Shown: one piece after another, positions 11,143 through 22,040 of the stretch
How the letters are laid out: every line of letters begins with the position of its first letter
Position numbering within the stretch: the stretch's first letter is position 1
Assembly: GCA_030411725.1 (NCBI GenBank)
Contig: MU839834.1
Span: forward strand, 868,001 to 932,000
From: Echria macrotheca
Lineage: Eukaryota; Ascomycota; Sordariomycetes; Sordariales; Schizotheciaceae
Direction of reading: 5' to 3'
DNA length: 64,000 bases
Notes under the pieces: generated by a model
The model's input: only the letters and a program-made list of their open reading frames with translations
Databases searched by the model: none
Told to the model about the DNA's origin: nothing
Translations under genes and position numbers: made by a program

Positions 11143-13907
11143 TGTCACCACCGGGGGCGGGGCCGAACAGAGCAGCAGCCGACGACGAGGTTAGGCCACG
11201 GCCATTCCACAGGAGGCGAGCAGCGGGTGGTTGTGCTTCTAGGTCATTTCACCGGCCGAGTCGCCCGGGCGCGCGCGTCGTCGTGGGATTGGGCTGCAGG
11301 GAAGTGTTCTTGCGGCCGGGTCGGGATGGCGATGGTGATGTCGCGGAGTCGGCGCCGTGTTTGGCGAAAAGGTGTGGGTTGAGATGGAGGCACCGAGAAG
11401 GCGGGATTCCTGGGGGGTGCTGGGCGAGCGGGCGAGTCCTGATTCCCATTCGCTGACTTTTGGCGCACGGCTGCAACCCTGGCCGAGTGCTGCCCTTTCG
11501 GCTCGACTAGCGGCAGTGGGGACGGTCGATTTGGGGCAGCTGTGGCGCCGAACAGTCTGGGCCAGTAATAACTAAGTGTTTCTTCGTCACTTTGATTTCC
11601 TCTACGCAATATTTCCAGACCTGATGCTGTCATGCCTAATATTCCAATGGGCGAGATAGAGCGTGTCTGTCTAGTGATCTCTGTTTTATTCTTCGCTTTT
11701 TGACCACTGGTCGGTTTGTAAAGAGCTGGACTGGTACGGATCTCCCTACAAGCTCACTGCCCGTCTGTTACCTTATTAAACTACCTACCCCAGGACACGG
11801 CCCGCAGCACCTGAGTGGAGTGCGCCCAGCTGTGGCGGGAGCACAGCTTCACGGCCAGATCTGGAAACACAGGCATCATTTTGGGGAGAAAAGGAGGGCG
11901 GGTCTGTGGCCGGCCACTGTAGCCATGCACCGTGGATCAAGCAGCTGCACAGAGGGTGCGGGCACTTAGAAAGTGCTCCGTACATACCTTATTGAGCCAT
12001 CGCAAGAGGGTGTCTGTCGTTCTTGGGTTGCAGGGATTCATCAAGACGTCCAGGTGTGGGTGACCCTTGGGGTGGATCTGACATTCTTTCTCTGACAACT
12101 CTGACCGCTCACTTCTTCTCTCAGTTGTTGCTAATTATTCATCTCTCGTGATGGAAACAACTCCTGTGAGCTCGGACCCAAGTGTCAATGGTTTTTCTCG
12201 ACAGGAGTCTGCCTGCCTGCCCCGCTGCGAAACCCAGCTGCCACAGCCAACAAACAGACAAAGGAGCATGCTCATGTAAAACACATGCAGGTGCCGATGC
12301 TTCTGGCAGCTTGAGGCAGACAGCGCGCCAGATGCGGTCGATGGCCTTCTGCAGTCGCTGTTACACTACACCCTAGCTCCCTCCAGCACGCAGGTGTTTG
12401 ACACTGGCAATGGTCTGACTCCATGGGCCACCACCTGCAGCCCTCTTCAGCCTCACCATGGTCGCCCCGCGCTGATCTGACGCCGCCAGAGAGTGAGCCG
12501 TGCGCTACAAGTGCCGACTCGGCGGTCCACAACCACCGACAACACCGCCATTCACCGCCCACACAGCAAAAGCACGGGAGGCGACGAGTCGATTCATAAA
12601 AATACTAGAAATCACTCGTCTGCAACTTTAATACAAAGCATATATCATTGCAGATCAGCATCTTGTTTTCTTCCCTGCCAAAGAATGGGAACAATACCAA
12701 GAGCTCCAGATCCACCACCCCATTGAGGGAGAGTGCCGACATTGTCACTTTTTTCATCTCGGACAATCGACCAGTCGTGTTCACATGGTCCCAAAAGGTA
12801 CCCAAAGGAAATGAAATTTTACCTACTTATCAATCGTCCAGCCCAGCCCCCGGAAGAAGAAAATAAATAATCAACGGACACAAACAGAAAGAAAGAAAAA
12901 AAGAAGAAGAGCAAACACACGCAAGGGGTTCGACTGTTTCATCACCGCACTGTGCTCATGGCTCACCGAATCTGGAAGGGGAAAAAGGGCCCTGGGGACA
13001 TTGGGGGGCCATGGACCATGGATTCTTCCAATTGGCGATCGGGAATCCTTCCCGTGGGTTGATTGACTTTTTTTTTCTCTCTTGACGGCCTGTCAAAATG
13101 TCTTGGCATGTACCTGTCTTGGATGCGCCTTGCTGTGGTGGATTTGACATCCAGAAAGTAGTTCTTGTGATTCCGATAGGGAGGGAACCATTTGCAACAA
13201 CGCCCCAGCCCACCAGCCTACCAGTCCATCACAGCTCCGCGGGCTCGGGCGTGCCACGCGTATACCCGCCCACACACACACACACACACCACAAACCCAC
13301 AGACACACCTAGTTCTAACCGCCAACCCTGAACCTTGAACAACACGCCTTTGCGAGCTTGTAGCAGTAGCTCCACGACCATAACCCGGGCCATATAGCCC
13401 GGACCAGGAACCCCCAACCGCCCCAAAGCACCCTTCCAAATACTTGATCATCCAACCGGGTCCACGACGACCATCCGATCCATGCATTATTTTGCTGTCT
13501 ACCCAGATCCCGAGCATATGGGATGGCAAGCTCTGGGTCTTCTACGCATGGAAGCCTCACCTGAAACAGCATTGCCGGGCGGGTGCCCTGCCTTATGCTT
13601 CTCGCCGACACTTAAAAAAATGTCCCCGGCGGGGGAAAAAGCACCATGATGGTTACGCTTGTCGTCAGTCAGCTCTTATAGAAAATATCAGATGAAAAAT
13701 AACCCCGTCTGGGACGAACTCCTATGGATATGCAGATACTTGGCGCCGGCCGGTGGAAGATCTATAGTAAAACGCCAAAAGACACGCACAAGGTAAACCC
13801 ACGCCGGGGACACTCATCCGGCTGCCGCAAACTGGAAAAGCATATACACACGGACCAAAGCTGCCATCTCACAAGCTTAAATGCTCCCTGATATGAACGG
13901 ACGCGGT
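11143..13907. other. Long upstream region of the adenylate cyclase gene
   Basis: This spacer of 2765 bp lies between the cyclase start and the 3' end of the RTC4-like gene. Short frames on both strands show no family features or plausible splice-linked exons. It contains a CA dinucleotide run at 13271-13289. A long leader or promoter is inferred, since both genes lie on the minus strand and this region is 5' of the cyclase. Confidence 0.5.
13271..13289. repeat. CA dinucleotide microsatellite
   Basis: An uninterrupted CA run of about nine units in the spacer between the cyclase and RTC4-like genes. Confidence 0.9.
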
Positions 13908-15482
13908 CTACGAATCCAGCTCATCCTCGTCGTCGTCGCTAAAGACGACATCGGCCACCTCTTCGTTCAGAAGCTCGCCCACCCACACACTGTCCTTCAT
14001 GATCGACCTTGCCTTGTCCTCCCCAACCCGCATGTCGTCCATGATAAGCTGCACCGCCAGCTCCGGGACCAGCACCGACTGCACATATGCCGTATGACCT
14101 CTCGCCGAGACCAGCCTGTCCTGGACAGCCCTCTTGCGTAGCAGCGATGAAAACTCGCCAACAATGTGTTCCGACATGGCTCTCAGCCCCCTGATCCCGT
14201 AGTATCCAGGCGTCAGGTTCTCCTCGGACTTGAACAGAGTCTTGTTCTGGCCCGCCTTCACCTTCTGACTGAAGATGTCGCCGTAGTAGGAGCTTCCGCC
14301 CTCCAGGATGGCCCGGAGGAACCCAGACTTCTTCTCGATGCGCCTGTCCAGCTTGTTCCACTCGATGGCCGGGTAACCCTCCTGCTTCCATTTCGCTCTG
14401 GCCGACGTCTTCTTGTGGTGCAGGCAAAACTTTTGCTCCTTGTCGAGCGTCATCCGCGGGTGCTTCGACTTGAAGTTCGCAAGCAGCTCGCCGTCGACTT
14501 CTTCGCCACACATCGGACAGAGGTTTCGGATCGGGCTCGAGATGGGCGAGCTGTTGATCGGCGATAGGGAGAACGAGAGCTTGCGGATAGGGGTGCTCCC
14601 GCGCTCGGCCGACTCTCCGGTGTCGATATCCAGATCGGCCTCGTCAAATGGAAGGTCCGGAAGCTGGAATGAGCGTTGCGATGGCATCTCGGGTGATGCT
14701 GATCGCTGTAGCTCCTTGGCCCTTTTAAGCATAGTCTTCCCTTTCTTGGGACTCTCTCTTGTTGGGAGTGGAGTCTTCTTAACGGGCTTGAAATTCTTGT
14801 CAGGTGAGCTAGTTCCGTCATACTTGTGAATCGCGCCGGGGGCCCGAAAGTTGGGCCGATCAGGACTCTCCTCGGGTTTCGAGGGCTTCTTGGCCTTTTC
14901 TGACGAGCTCTCTGAGTCTTCAATGTCCTCGGTATTCATCTGGCTGTCTTTCCCATAACCCTTTCTCCTAGTTGCTTTTTTTAAGGTCGGCCGTGGTCCG
15001 GTCTGGCTTGTAGACATAAAGTCTCTCTTCTCGTGCTGGGAGCCTATCCGCTCATCTGGAGGTGCCTTCCGCTTCTTCGACACCGACTCAACTGGATCCG
15101 GCGCGTCGTCATTCCGATTTACTGGAGACTTCCGGGACCCTTGTGAGGATGGGTTGAGAACTCGCGGTTTGTAAGCCCGCAAGGGCTGGGGTTTTCGAGC
15201 TGACAGGAGTCGCTTTCCCTGACGGACAGCTTGATTTCGATCTGAGTTTGGTTTTTCATTGACCTCGAAAGATGTACTTCCAATACTGGCTTTCTTCGCT
15301 CGACCGTCATCTGAATCTGATCCTGTCTCCAGAGAACCACCGAATGGCTTTGGCTTCATTTTCGACACCTGACTCTCAGCCTCCGGAGCGGCGGGGCGCT
15401 CATCCGTTTTCCGATGCATTGACTTGTGAAGCGGTTCGACCATTTGGTACTTGCTAAGCCCTACCCTCTGGGGAGTCGCCAT
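13908..15482 (-). CDS. RTC4-like domain protein (restriction of telomere capping 4)
   Basis: A single-exon gene of 524 aa. The N-terminal ~335 residues are charged and disordered, rich in Lys/Ser/Pro. The C-terminal part starts with a CPMCGEEVD knuckle (about residue 340) and continues with FCLHHK, KWKQEGYPAIEWNKLDRRI, SYYGDIF and GYYGIRGLRAMSEHI, a block typical of the RTC4 domain. Yeast Rtc4 was named from a genetic screen on telomere capping; the molecular role is unknown. The CxxC and Cys-His-His residues may bind zinc (inference). The tail is acidic (DDDEDELDS). It diverges from dynamitin across 492 bp. Confidence 0.85.
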   Translation of the reverse strand: MATPQRVGLSKYQMVEPLHKSMHRKTDERPAAPEAESQVSKMKPKPFGGSLETGSDSDDGRAKKASIGSTSFEVNEKPNSDRNQAVRQGKRLLSARKPQPLRAYKPRVLNPSSQGSRKSPVNRNDDAPDPVESVSKKRKAPPDERIGSQHEKRDFMSTSQTGPRPTLKKATRRKGYGKDSQMNTEDIEDSESSSEKAKKPSKPEESPDRPNFRAPGAIHKYDGTSSPDKNFKPVKKTPLPTRESPKKGKTMLKRAKELQRSASPEMPSQRSFQLPDLPFDEADLDIDTGESAERGSTPIRKLSFSLSPINSSPISSPIRNLCPMCGEEVDGELLANFKSKHPRMTLDKEQKFCLHHKKTSARAKWKQEGYPAIEWNKLDRRIEKKSGFLRAILEGGSSYYGDIFSQKVKAGQNKTLFKSEENLTPGYYGIRGLRAMSEHIVGEFSSLLRKRAVQDRLVSARGHTAYVQSVLVPELAVQLIMDDMRVGEDKARSIMKDSVWVGELLNEEVADVVFSDDDEDELDS

Positions 15483-15974
15483 TGCGAGGCAATATGCATC
15501 ACTGTGGACGGGCTGTGGGATGAGCTCACCAACTGACGCTCAGCAGTGTTGTCGGCGAAATGTTGATCAGAAGAAGTGAGAGGCAGCGCAGAGTCAAATG
15601 ACAAAAACTGAGATTGAATGAGAGCCGAAACCCAGGGCTTCGTCGTCGTAAGCCCGTGGTCGGGTCGACGCAACTCAAAGAGAAGGGGTGAAAACGCGCT
15701 GAAAACTGGGGAGACGCGTCGGTGGGGGCCTTTCTCGCGCGGAATAAACTTACAGTTGTCTATTGGGCGGTGGTCCATTTGATCAACTGTAAGTTTATTC
15801 AAATTTCCTGCCGTATGCGGGTGGGGCCGCAGCTGACACCCTGCCGAAGCCCAGGCCGCAACCAAGGACCCCACTGTTGCTGCCCAGAGCTCCAGGCCTC
15901 CTTTGGCAGAACGGCGACACCACCACCCAGCTCTCTGCGAAAACACGCAAGAAATAGGGCTTTGTAACGCGCCA
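15483..15974. promoter_or_regulatory. Shared upstream region of RTC4-like and dynamitin genes
   Basis: The 492 bp between two divergent start codons must hold both promoters. Its clearest element is the perfect 17-bp inverted repeat at 15742-15800, listed separately. No other gene is seen. Confidence 0.55.
15742..15800. repeat. Perfect 17-bp inverted repeat with 25-bp spacer
   Basis: The left arm GAATAAACTTACAGTTG at 15742-15758 is the exact reverse complement of CAACTGTAAGTTTATTC at 15784-15800. The spacer 15759-15783 is GC-rich at its centre. It lies 260 bp from the RTC4-like start and 175 bp from the dynamitin start, so it could fold into a hairpin in either leader or act as a two-sided protein-binding site. 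Confidence 0.9.
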
Positions 15975-17352
15975 ATGGCTTCCAACAGGAAATATGCTGC
16001 TCTGCCAGACCTGGTGAGCTCTCACTGTCGCGTTCCCACCAAATCGCATCATCTAACAAGCTGGCAGGACTCTGCGCCAGACATCTACGAAACCCCCGAG
16101 CTCACCGACGACAACTCCACGGTTCCGGTTAGCAGCATACTGTCCATCTTGCCGACCAATACTGACACATCCTCAGCCAACTACAGTACGCTCGCCCTCG
16201 GAAAATGAATTCGAAGAAGACGAGGACGAGACCGGCATCTCGCGATCCCGCATCCGAATAGACCAAGCTCGAGCACGCTTCATGCCAGCCGCAGTCGACG
16301 CGACCGATGTAGACTTCTCAGATCGACTGGACGGAAAACGAAAGTCGTACAAGGCCTCAAGCTTGCGCCGTCGCATACTCGACGACGGTACCGAAGAGAT
16401 TGGTGATATAAGCGACGATGAAGAGGGTAACCTCGGGCGGCGCATCGCACGGCTGAAGCGAGAGATGGAAGAGGCCAAAGCGGAGTATGGGAGACAGAAA
16501 GCGACCTCTACAAAAGCTACAGCAGATCATGAACAGGACATCGAGTCTCTTAGCAGGACCCTGGACGAGATATCACGGCTCGACGATTCCCTGGCACCGC
16601 GATTCATATCTGTTCCCGCCGCCCGCGCTGTCGGAACCGAGGAGCCAAGGGCTGATACGGGCGATGAGTTCGCGAGCTACACAGTCACTTATGCGCCATC
16701 CTACGAGCAAACCCACGCTCTAGCGAAAGCCGCCGACTTTGATCGACGTCTTGTTCTCCTCGAAAAGGCGCTGGGTGTGGGGTCAGCCGCGATGCCCGAG
16801 TTTGACTCGAATGGTCTGCCTCGTGCCATTATACCTCTTCTGGAGACGCTACATAAACAGATATCTACCCTTTCCGACGCTTCGACCGCCTCGCTGGACA
16901 GCATCAGCCGAAGGGTACGGACGTTGACGCAGGAAGCCGAAGCGCTAGAAAAGGCACGGCGAAACGCCAAAGCTGCACAGGAGGCGCTTGCTTCGACGGG
17001 AGCTACCACCATCTCCGAGGAGGACGGAGAAGACTCGGAGCAAACTGCAAAGATCAACGCACTGTACGGGACGATACCGACCATCGAGAAACTCACTCCT
17101 TTGCTACCACCCCTGCTGGACAGACTGCGGTCTCTGCGGATGATGCACGCCGATGCGGCCACGGCATCCGAGACGTTGGCACAGCTTGAGAAGAAGCAGT
17201 CGGATATGGCTGGAGATATCCAGCAGTGGAGGGAGGGGCTGGAGAAAGTCGAGTCGGCGATGCGGGGTGGCGATGCGGCCATGGACAAGAATATGGCTGT
17301 GATTTCGGGGTGGGTGAAGGACCTCGAGGGGAAGATGGCAAAGCTGTCTTGA
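15975..17352 (+). CDS. Dynactin subunit 2 (dynamitin, p50)
   Basis: A dynactin shoulder subunit that links dynein cargo structures to the Arp1 filament; in Neurospora this role belongs to a ropy gene. Exons are 15975-16013, 16068-16127 and 16177-17352, giving 424 aa. The N-terminus reads MASNRKYAALPDL, then DSAPDIYETPELTDD across the first junction, the conserved dynamitin opening. The rest is largely coiled coil, with DFSDRLDGKRKSYKAS early and a C-terminal helix ending in WVKDLEGKMAKLS. Introns are 54 and 49 nt; the second uses donor GTTAGC, and an alternative GTTCCG donor six bases upstream would drop two residues. Head-to-head with the RTC4-like gene. Confidence 0.92.
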
Positions 17353-18170
17353 TGCGATTGATACCCGGTGTAGTCAGTTTACGTTGGAGATATATAATTC
17401 AGGGTTGTTCGTTGACGAAATGGAAGGCCATCAGGGTTCCCAATGGTCTGGCCCCACATGAGCTCGGTCCCGCACCTATAAATTTTGTTACTGCTTTCCG
17501 TGGGGTCAAAGTTTTCTTCTTTTCTTCCCAACTCTCAATTCCAAACCCTCGACATGCTCAAACGGCGCGTCCCGCTGTGGCCGGTCGTCATGAAAATGGA
17601 TATCAAAAAACGGATAGACAAGTGTCTTTCCGACCGAAGCGTCAATTATTTCAGAGCGGCAGGGTGAAAGAAAGTTAGGAGTCTGGCTGGACCACGGCCC
17701 ACGTGATGCCACTACAGTAAGTAATCCACTCAGCAGATCCAAGCTTTCTCTGGGGAGGGAGGCAACTTTTTTATGTCTCATCTTCACATCATCCGGATAT
17801 ACTCACTTTTTTTTACTTACAACCCAGCGACACACCGGAACAAGCTCACAATTTCATCGTGTAAGTTTCTTGCCCCTCTCAATCAAATCTCGTTTTTTCG
17901 TGTGGATGATGTAAAACCAAGAATGCACAAACTCATCTCTTATCTCTCTTGAAATGATGTTACCAAAATCACCAAGATCTCTGACTTTTCACACACTCTC
18001 TTTCCCACTTTCATGAGCCCACCTTTTCTCCCTCAATGACACGATTAGCTAACCATTCGCTTTGGCTGGTATACAAAGAAATCTCTCTATACCTGTCCAC
18101 CTAGGGTCTCTCTCACACACAGAGACACACACTATTCCCTGAGATAGAGAAGAGAAGAAAGAGAGAGAAA
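17353..18170. other. Spacer: dynamitin 3' region and cnxG upstream region
   Basis: This 818-bp region contains no supported gene. The last ~300 bases before cnxG are CT-rich on the plus strand, ending in a GA-rich stretch directly before the ATG, as often seen in fungal leaders. Confidence 0.5.
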
Positions 18171-18476
18171 ATGTCAAAACCACCCCCGGGAAACTTCACA
18201 ATCCTCTACTTCGCCAGCGCTTCGTCGTTCACAGCAAAAAACGTAGAGTTCCTGCCCGCGCCTCTGCCGCTCTCCAAGTTATTTGCCACGCTGGAAGAGC
18301 GGTATCAGGGCATCAAGGAGGCCGTGCTGAGTAGTTGTCTTGTGACGGTGAATTTGGCGTATGTGGATGTGCCTGGGGAGGACGGCGACGATGGAGAGGA
18401 AGAAGGGAAAGAGGAAGAGGTGGTGATCAAGGAGGGGGATGAGGTTGCTATTATTCCGCCTGTTAGTTCGGGGTAG
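18171..18476 (+). CDS. cnxG: Molybdopterin synthase sulfur carrier subunit (MoaD/MOCS2A)
   Basis: A 101-aa ubiquitin-fold protein in one exon. It carries sulfur as a C-terminal thiocarboxylate to the large subunit (MOCS2B, not in this window) to convert precursor Z to molybdopterin. The sequence shows NFTILYFASASSFT, a first beta-strand typical of the family, LPLSKLFATLEERYQGIKE, CLVTVNLAYVD, then an acidic insert rich in Asp/Glu (about residues 66-82) and the end GDEVAIIPPVSSG. The GDEVAIIPPVSG-type tail is diagnostic. It ends Ser-Ser-Gly rather than Gly-Gly. Convergent with COG4. Confidence 0.93.
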   Translation: MSKPPPGNFTILYFASASSFTAKNVEFLPAPLPLSKLFATLEERYQGIKEAVLSSCLVTVNLAYVDVPGEDGDDGEEEGKEEEVVIKEGDEVAIIPPVSSG

Positions 18477-19038
18477 TTATGGGTTCTTACCTGGGTAGAT
18501 TGTGAATTATGGGAAGAAGATGAAAGGGGGATGAAATGTATGTTGATGTGTGAAGAGTGTGATCTTTGGTTTTGGTGACTTGACATGTGGCATGGCAAGC
18601 AACATGTTCCTTCTTTCCCGCGCTACTGGTACGGTAGGACAATGAAAAGCTGTCCTACCTATCATGGGAGTGTTGACAAGCCTCAAAAAGACGTATTGGG
18701 TGACAGGGTGGACCAGCTGGCTGACTACCAGGCAACCAGAAAGGACAAATCTATAGTCCAAGGAATTGGTCGACATGAAAAATGTCGGGTATTTGTTTGG
18801 GGTTGTTTTGGTATGGTAGTTCTTCCAGGTCATAGACATCGAGATGGTCATCTTGACAACGTATTTCGTATATCATTCGAATGGACTCAATGTTCTCGAG
18901 GTTTCGGTAGCGTCCCTTCATACACAGCCACCGAGAGAACATACGTGCAATCAAATGCCCAACCAAAGTCTTCATTCTCTATTTTATCTTTCCCAACCCT
19001 ACAAAAAAATGTATCTAGTAAAAACGACCAACACAAAT
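18477..19038. other. Spacer between convergent cnxG and COG4
   Basis: A 562-bp region that should carry both 3' UTRs. Open frames here have no recognisable features. Confidence 0.5.
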
Positions 19039-21678
19039 TCACACCCTGACAATCGTCCTAGCCCTCCTCCTCTCCTCCTCACTAATAACCCACTGCATCC
19101 CTTCCTCACCTCCTCCTCCTCCCCCCTCCTCCTCAGCAACAAGCTCATCCCACTCCTCATCCTCCATATTCGCCACCATCAGAATCTGCACCGTCTTCCC
19201 AAACACCTCACGGACCGCATAATTCCCCCTGCTCACAACGCCGATGATCGCGCCAAAGTCGCGCTCCATCCGGATCGCCCCGTCCGGGCTGGCCTTGCCG
19301 CCGGTATACCCCCACACGCGCTTCTCGATCACCCTGGCCAGATACCTGGCCGTCAGGTCGAGGACCGTAGAAAACGTGCGCGGCGTCATCAGGCGCGCAA
19401 TGGGCCGCATCAGCGCGTCCCATCTGCTCTCAAACACGCGCGCGACCTGCTCGAGCGCCTCGTCTTCTGTCTCGCCGCGCTGCTCTGCCTCCTCGATCAG
19501 CTCCGCTTCTGTCAGCGTGTAATCGGCGTCGCGGAAGGTGTCGGTCAGCACCGGTCGGAGCCGGGGCTTGATGACTTGGGTGAACAAAACCGAGAGGCCC
19601 TCGTTGAGGAGCTCGGTCGTCTTGTGTGTGAACGAAGTATTCAGATTAGTCAGACGCGCCACGACATCGCGGAGATCATTCTTGAACGGGAATGAATCCC
19701 TTAGAGGTGACGAGGCAGGTATCATGGCCGGCGTGATGTCGTTGATCCTACTAGGCTCGATCTCGCCATTCGCGGCTCCGAGAACACCAGAAATAATACG
19801 GGCGAGGTACTCGTTGGATATGTCGAGGCTGTTGATCAGCACGATGAAGGCAATGATCCTATCCTCGGGCGGGAAGCCGCCCTGGACGACCGGCCGGGGA
19901 TATGACTCGTCGCGCATCTTGCGCTGGATCATGCCCACAAAGTCGGACCCCAAAAGGCTGGCAATGGTCGGAATGACGGCGTCGACGGCGCTCCGCTGGG
20001 CCGTCGATATGGTCCGGAGTATGACGGCGTCGACGATGTACATGACCACGTCGACGGCCGAGATGATGTACGGCGGGTCGCTTTCCATGGTCCGGTTCAT
20101 GTTGAGTGACAGCCCGCTTGGAGATTCGTCCATCTGGAACGCTTTCTCGACCGATCTCCGGAAGAAAAACGTAGATAGCTCCTTGTATGGCGCCATGAGC
20201 TTGGTCGTGACTTTCCTGCTCAGGTTGGATTTGACCAGAACATCCGGCATCCCAAGTGGTGAATCCTCTGGTTCATCGGGTTGCTGTTCCAGTTAGCCCC
20301 GTCCAATCCACGAAACCGCCCAACGTACCTGGCACTTCCTGGCAAGAAACCGGGCGTAGACCGACCACTTCTCCAGCATGACAGCAATCTCCCGGAGCAG
20401 AGCGTCAACCTCCTTCATGTCGACACCCTCGTCCTCGCTATTACGCGGGTCATTCGTCCCACCCCCGAGCGCCGGCGAGTTGACTCGAGGCGTACCCCCG
20501 AATCCGCGTTGTTGCGGGAGAAAGCTCTGAACGAGGAACGAGAAGGGATAGCTCTTAACATCCGTCAGCCGCCTGTCGACAGCTCTTTCGTCGCTCCACG
20601 AGTCGAGAATAATGCCGCCCTGCACATCCGCCTCCATCTGCAACCGCTCAATGACCTTGACCATCTTGCCCGACCCATAATGCCTCTCAACAACACTCCC
20701 GTGCCCATCCACAATCTCGGCAATATGCTCAAACAGCTTCGTCAGCACGCCCGCATAAAAGAAGCCGTCCTTCCGCCCTTGCACCTGCCCACCCGCGGCG
20801 ACGCCAGCCTCCTTGAGCATCGCCCTCGCCCGCCCAGCCACACCCTGACACACATACCTCCCATAAACATCCAGCCCGGCATCCCCCCTCCCAATAAGCG
20901 GAAACAGCTTAAAGAACCTCGTAACCCTCGTCCCATCCCCCTCGGCCGCCGCCTTCTCAAACTCTCGGAGGAAAAGCGTACACAAACTCTCCCGCGCGGC
21001 CTCGAGCGTGACCCACGGCGGATCAGGCACCTCGACCGTGGGCACCACGGCCGCCGCAAACCCACCACGCACAATCTCCTCGGGCACCCTCGCCGCGCGC
21101 GCGATGTACCCCGCCGCGGCCTCCCAGTCCTGCGGCGCGCCCATGCTGCCCACGACCCCGGCCACGCACGCCTTGAGTTCGGCAACCAGCTCGACGACCC
21201 TGAGCGTATCCTCGACCCGCCTCTTCTCGAGGTCGAGCGCGCGCACGCGGCCGGAGAGATGGGCCGCCGTCTCGGCCGCGCCGGCGAGCATGGTATTCCC
21301 GACGCCGCGCGCGGCGATTACCTGCGCACCCAGGCCGGCGCGGAGGGTATCCAGGCGCGCGAGCGAGCGGGAGATGTCCTGCTGGGCGGCGAGGAGGGCT
21401 CCGAGTCTCGTCTCGATGGTGGATTCGCGCGCGTGTAGGGCCGCGAGGGCGGCGCGCACCTCGGCCGGGTTCGAGGCTTCTCGCAGGGCGGCATCGGGTT
21501 GCTGATCGTGGTCATGTTTCTGTTGCTTCTTCGTGGTGGCTATCGAGGCGGATGGGGGTGGGTTGGCGATGCTGATGCTGATGCGTCTGCTACCGCCGGT
21601 GCTGGTGCTGTTCGCCGCTGCAGTCTTTTTGGATGGTTGGGACAGGGCGGTGGCGGCGCCATTGGAAAGACTGGACAT
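19039..21678 (-). CDS. COG4: Conserved oligomeric Golgi complex subunit 4
   Basis: COG is the tethering complex for retrograde vesicles within the Golgi; COG4 sits in lobe A and binds SNARE/Sly1 machinery. Exons are 20329-21678 and 19039-20283, joined across a 45-nt intron (GTACGT donor, GGCTAACTGG branch, CAG acceptor), giving 864 aa. The N-terminal third has coiled coil (REASNPAEVRAALAALHARES...); the middle has TRFFKLFPLIGRGDAGLDVYGRYVCQGVAGRAR, the COG4 signature; the C-terminal half includes SDPPYIISAVDVVMYIVDAVI. The start at 21678 (MSSLSNG) is preferred over in-frame upstream candidates because the extra residues look like leader. The C-terminus has a Glu/Gly-rich stretch before a basic end. 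Confidence 0.92.
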
Positions 21679-22040
21679 TGCAATCGTCGGCGTGACAATG
21701 GCCGCGCATCGCTGCTTCGCCCCGTGGTTTCTTTGCGGCGTGGTGGAAGCTCTCGAGATTGAAGTGCAGTGGCAGAAAGCTGCCACCGACTGCCCCGCCA
21801 AATCTATGCTCAACCAAAGGACTGTGCGGGGATGCTCTGCCTGGGTTTCCTCTCACTTACACACAGCTTCATTCACTAACTGCTAACGTAGTTGCAGCCA
21901 CGTAACATAAACAATCCATCCAAACGCCGCCGCTGCATGTACAATAATATATGGACAAACCAGACCGACTGGCTCCACGTCTATCGTATCTACACCTTGT
22001 CATAAAAATACGAGATACAAATGCATTAACCTCTATCCCA
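21679..22040. other. Spacer: COG4 upstream region and PMR1 3' end
   Basis: 362 bp between two minus-strand genes. No further gene or RNA recognised. Confidence 0.5.

Noticed and set aside
20281..21438. 385-codon plus-strand frame antisense to COG4
   Set aside because: Arg/Pro/His-rich mirror of a GC-rich coding exon, with no family features.
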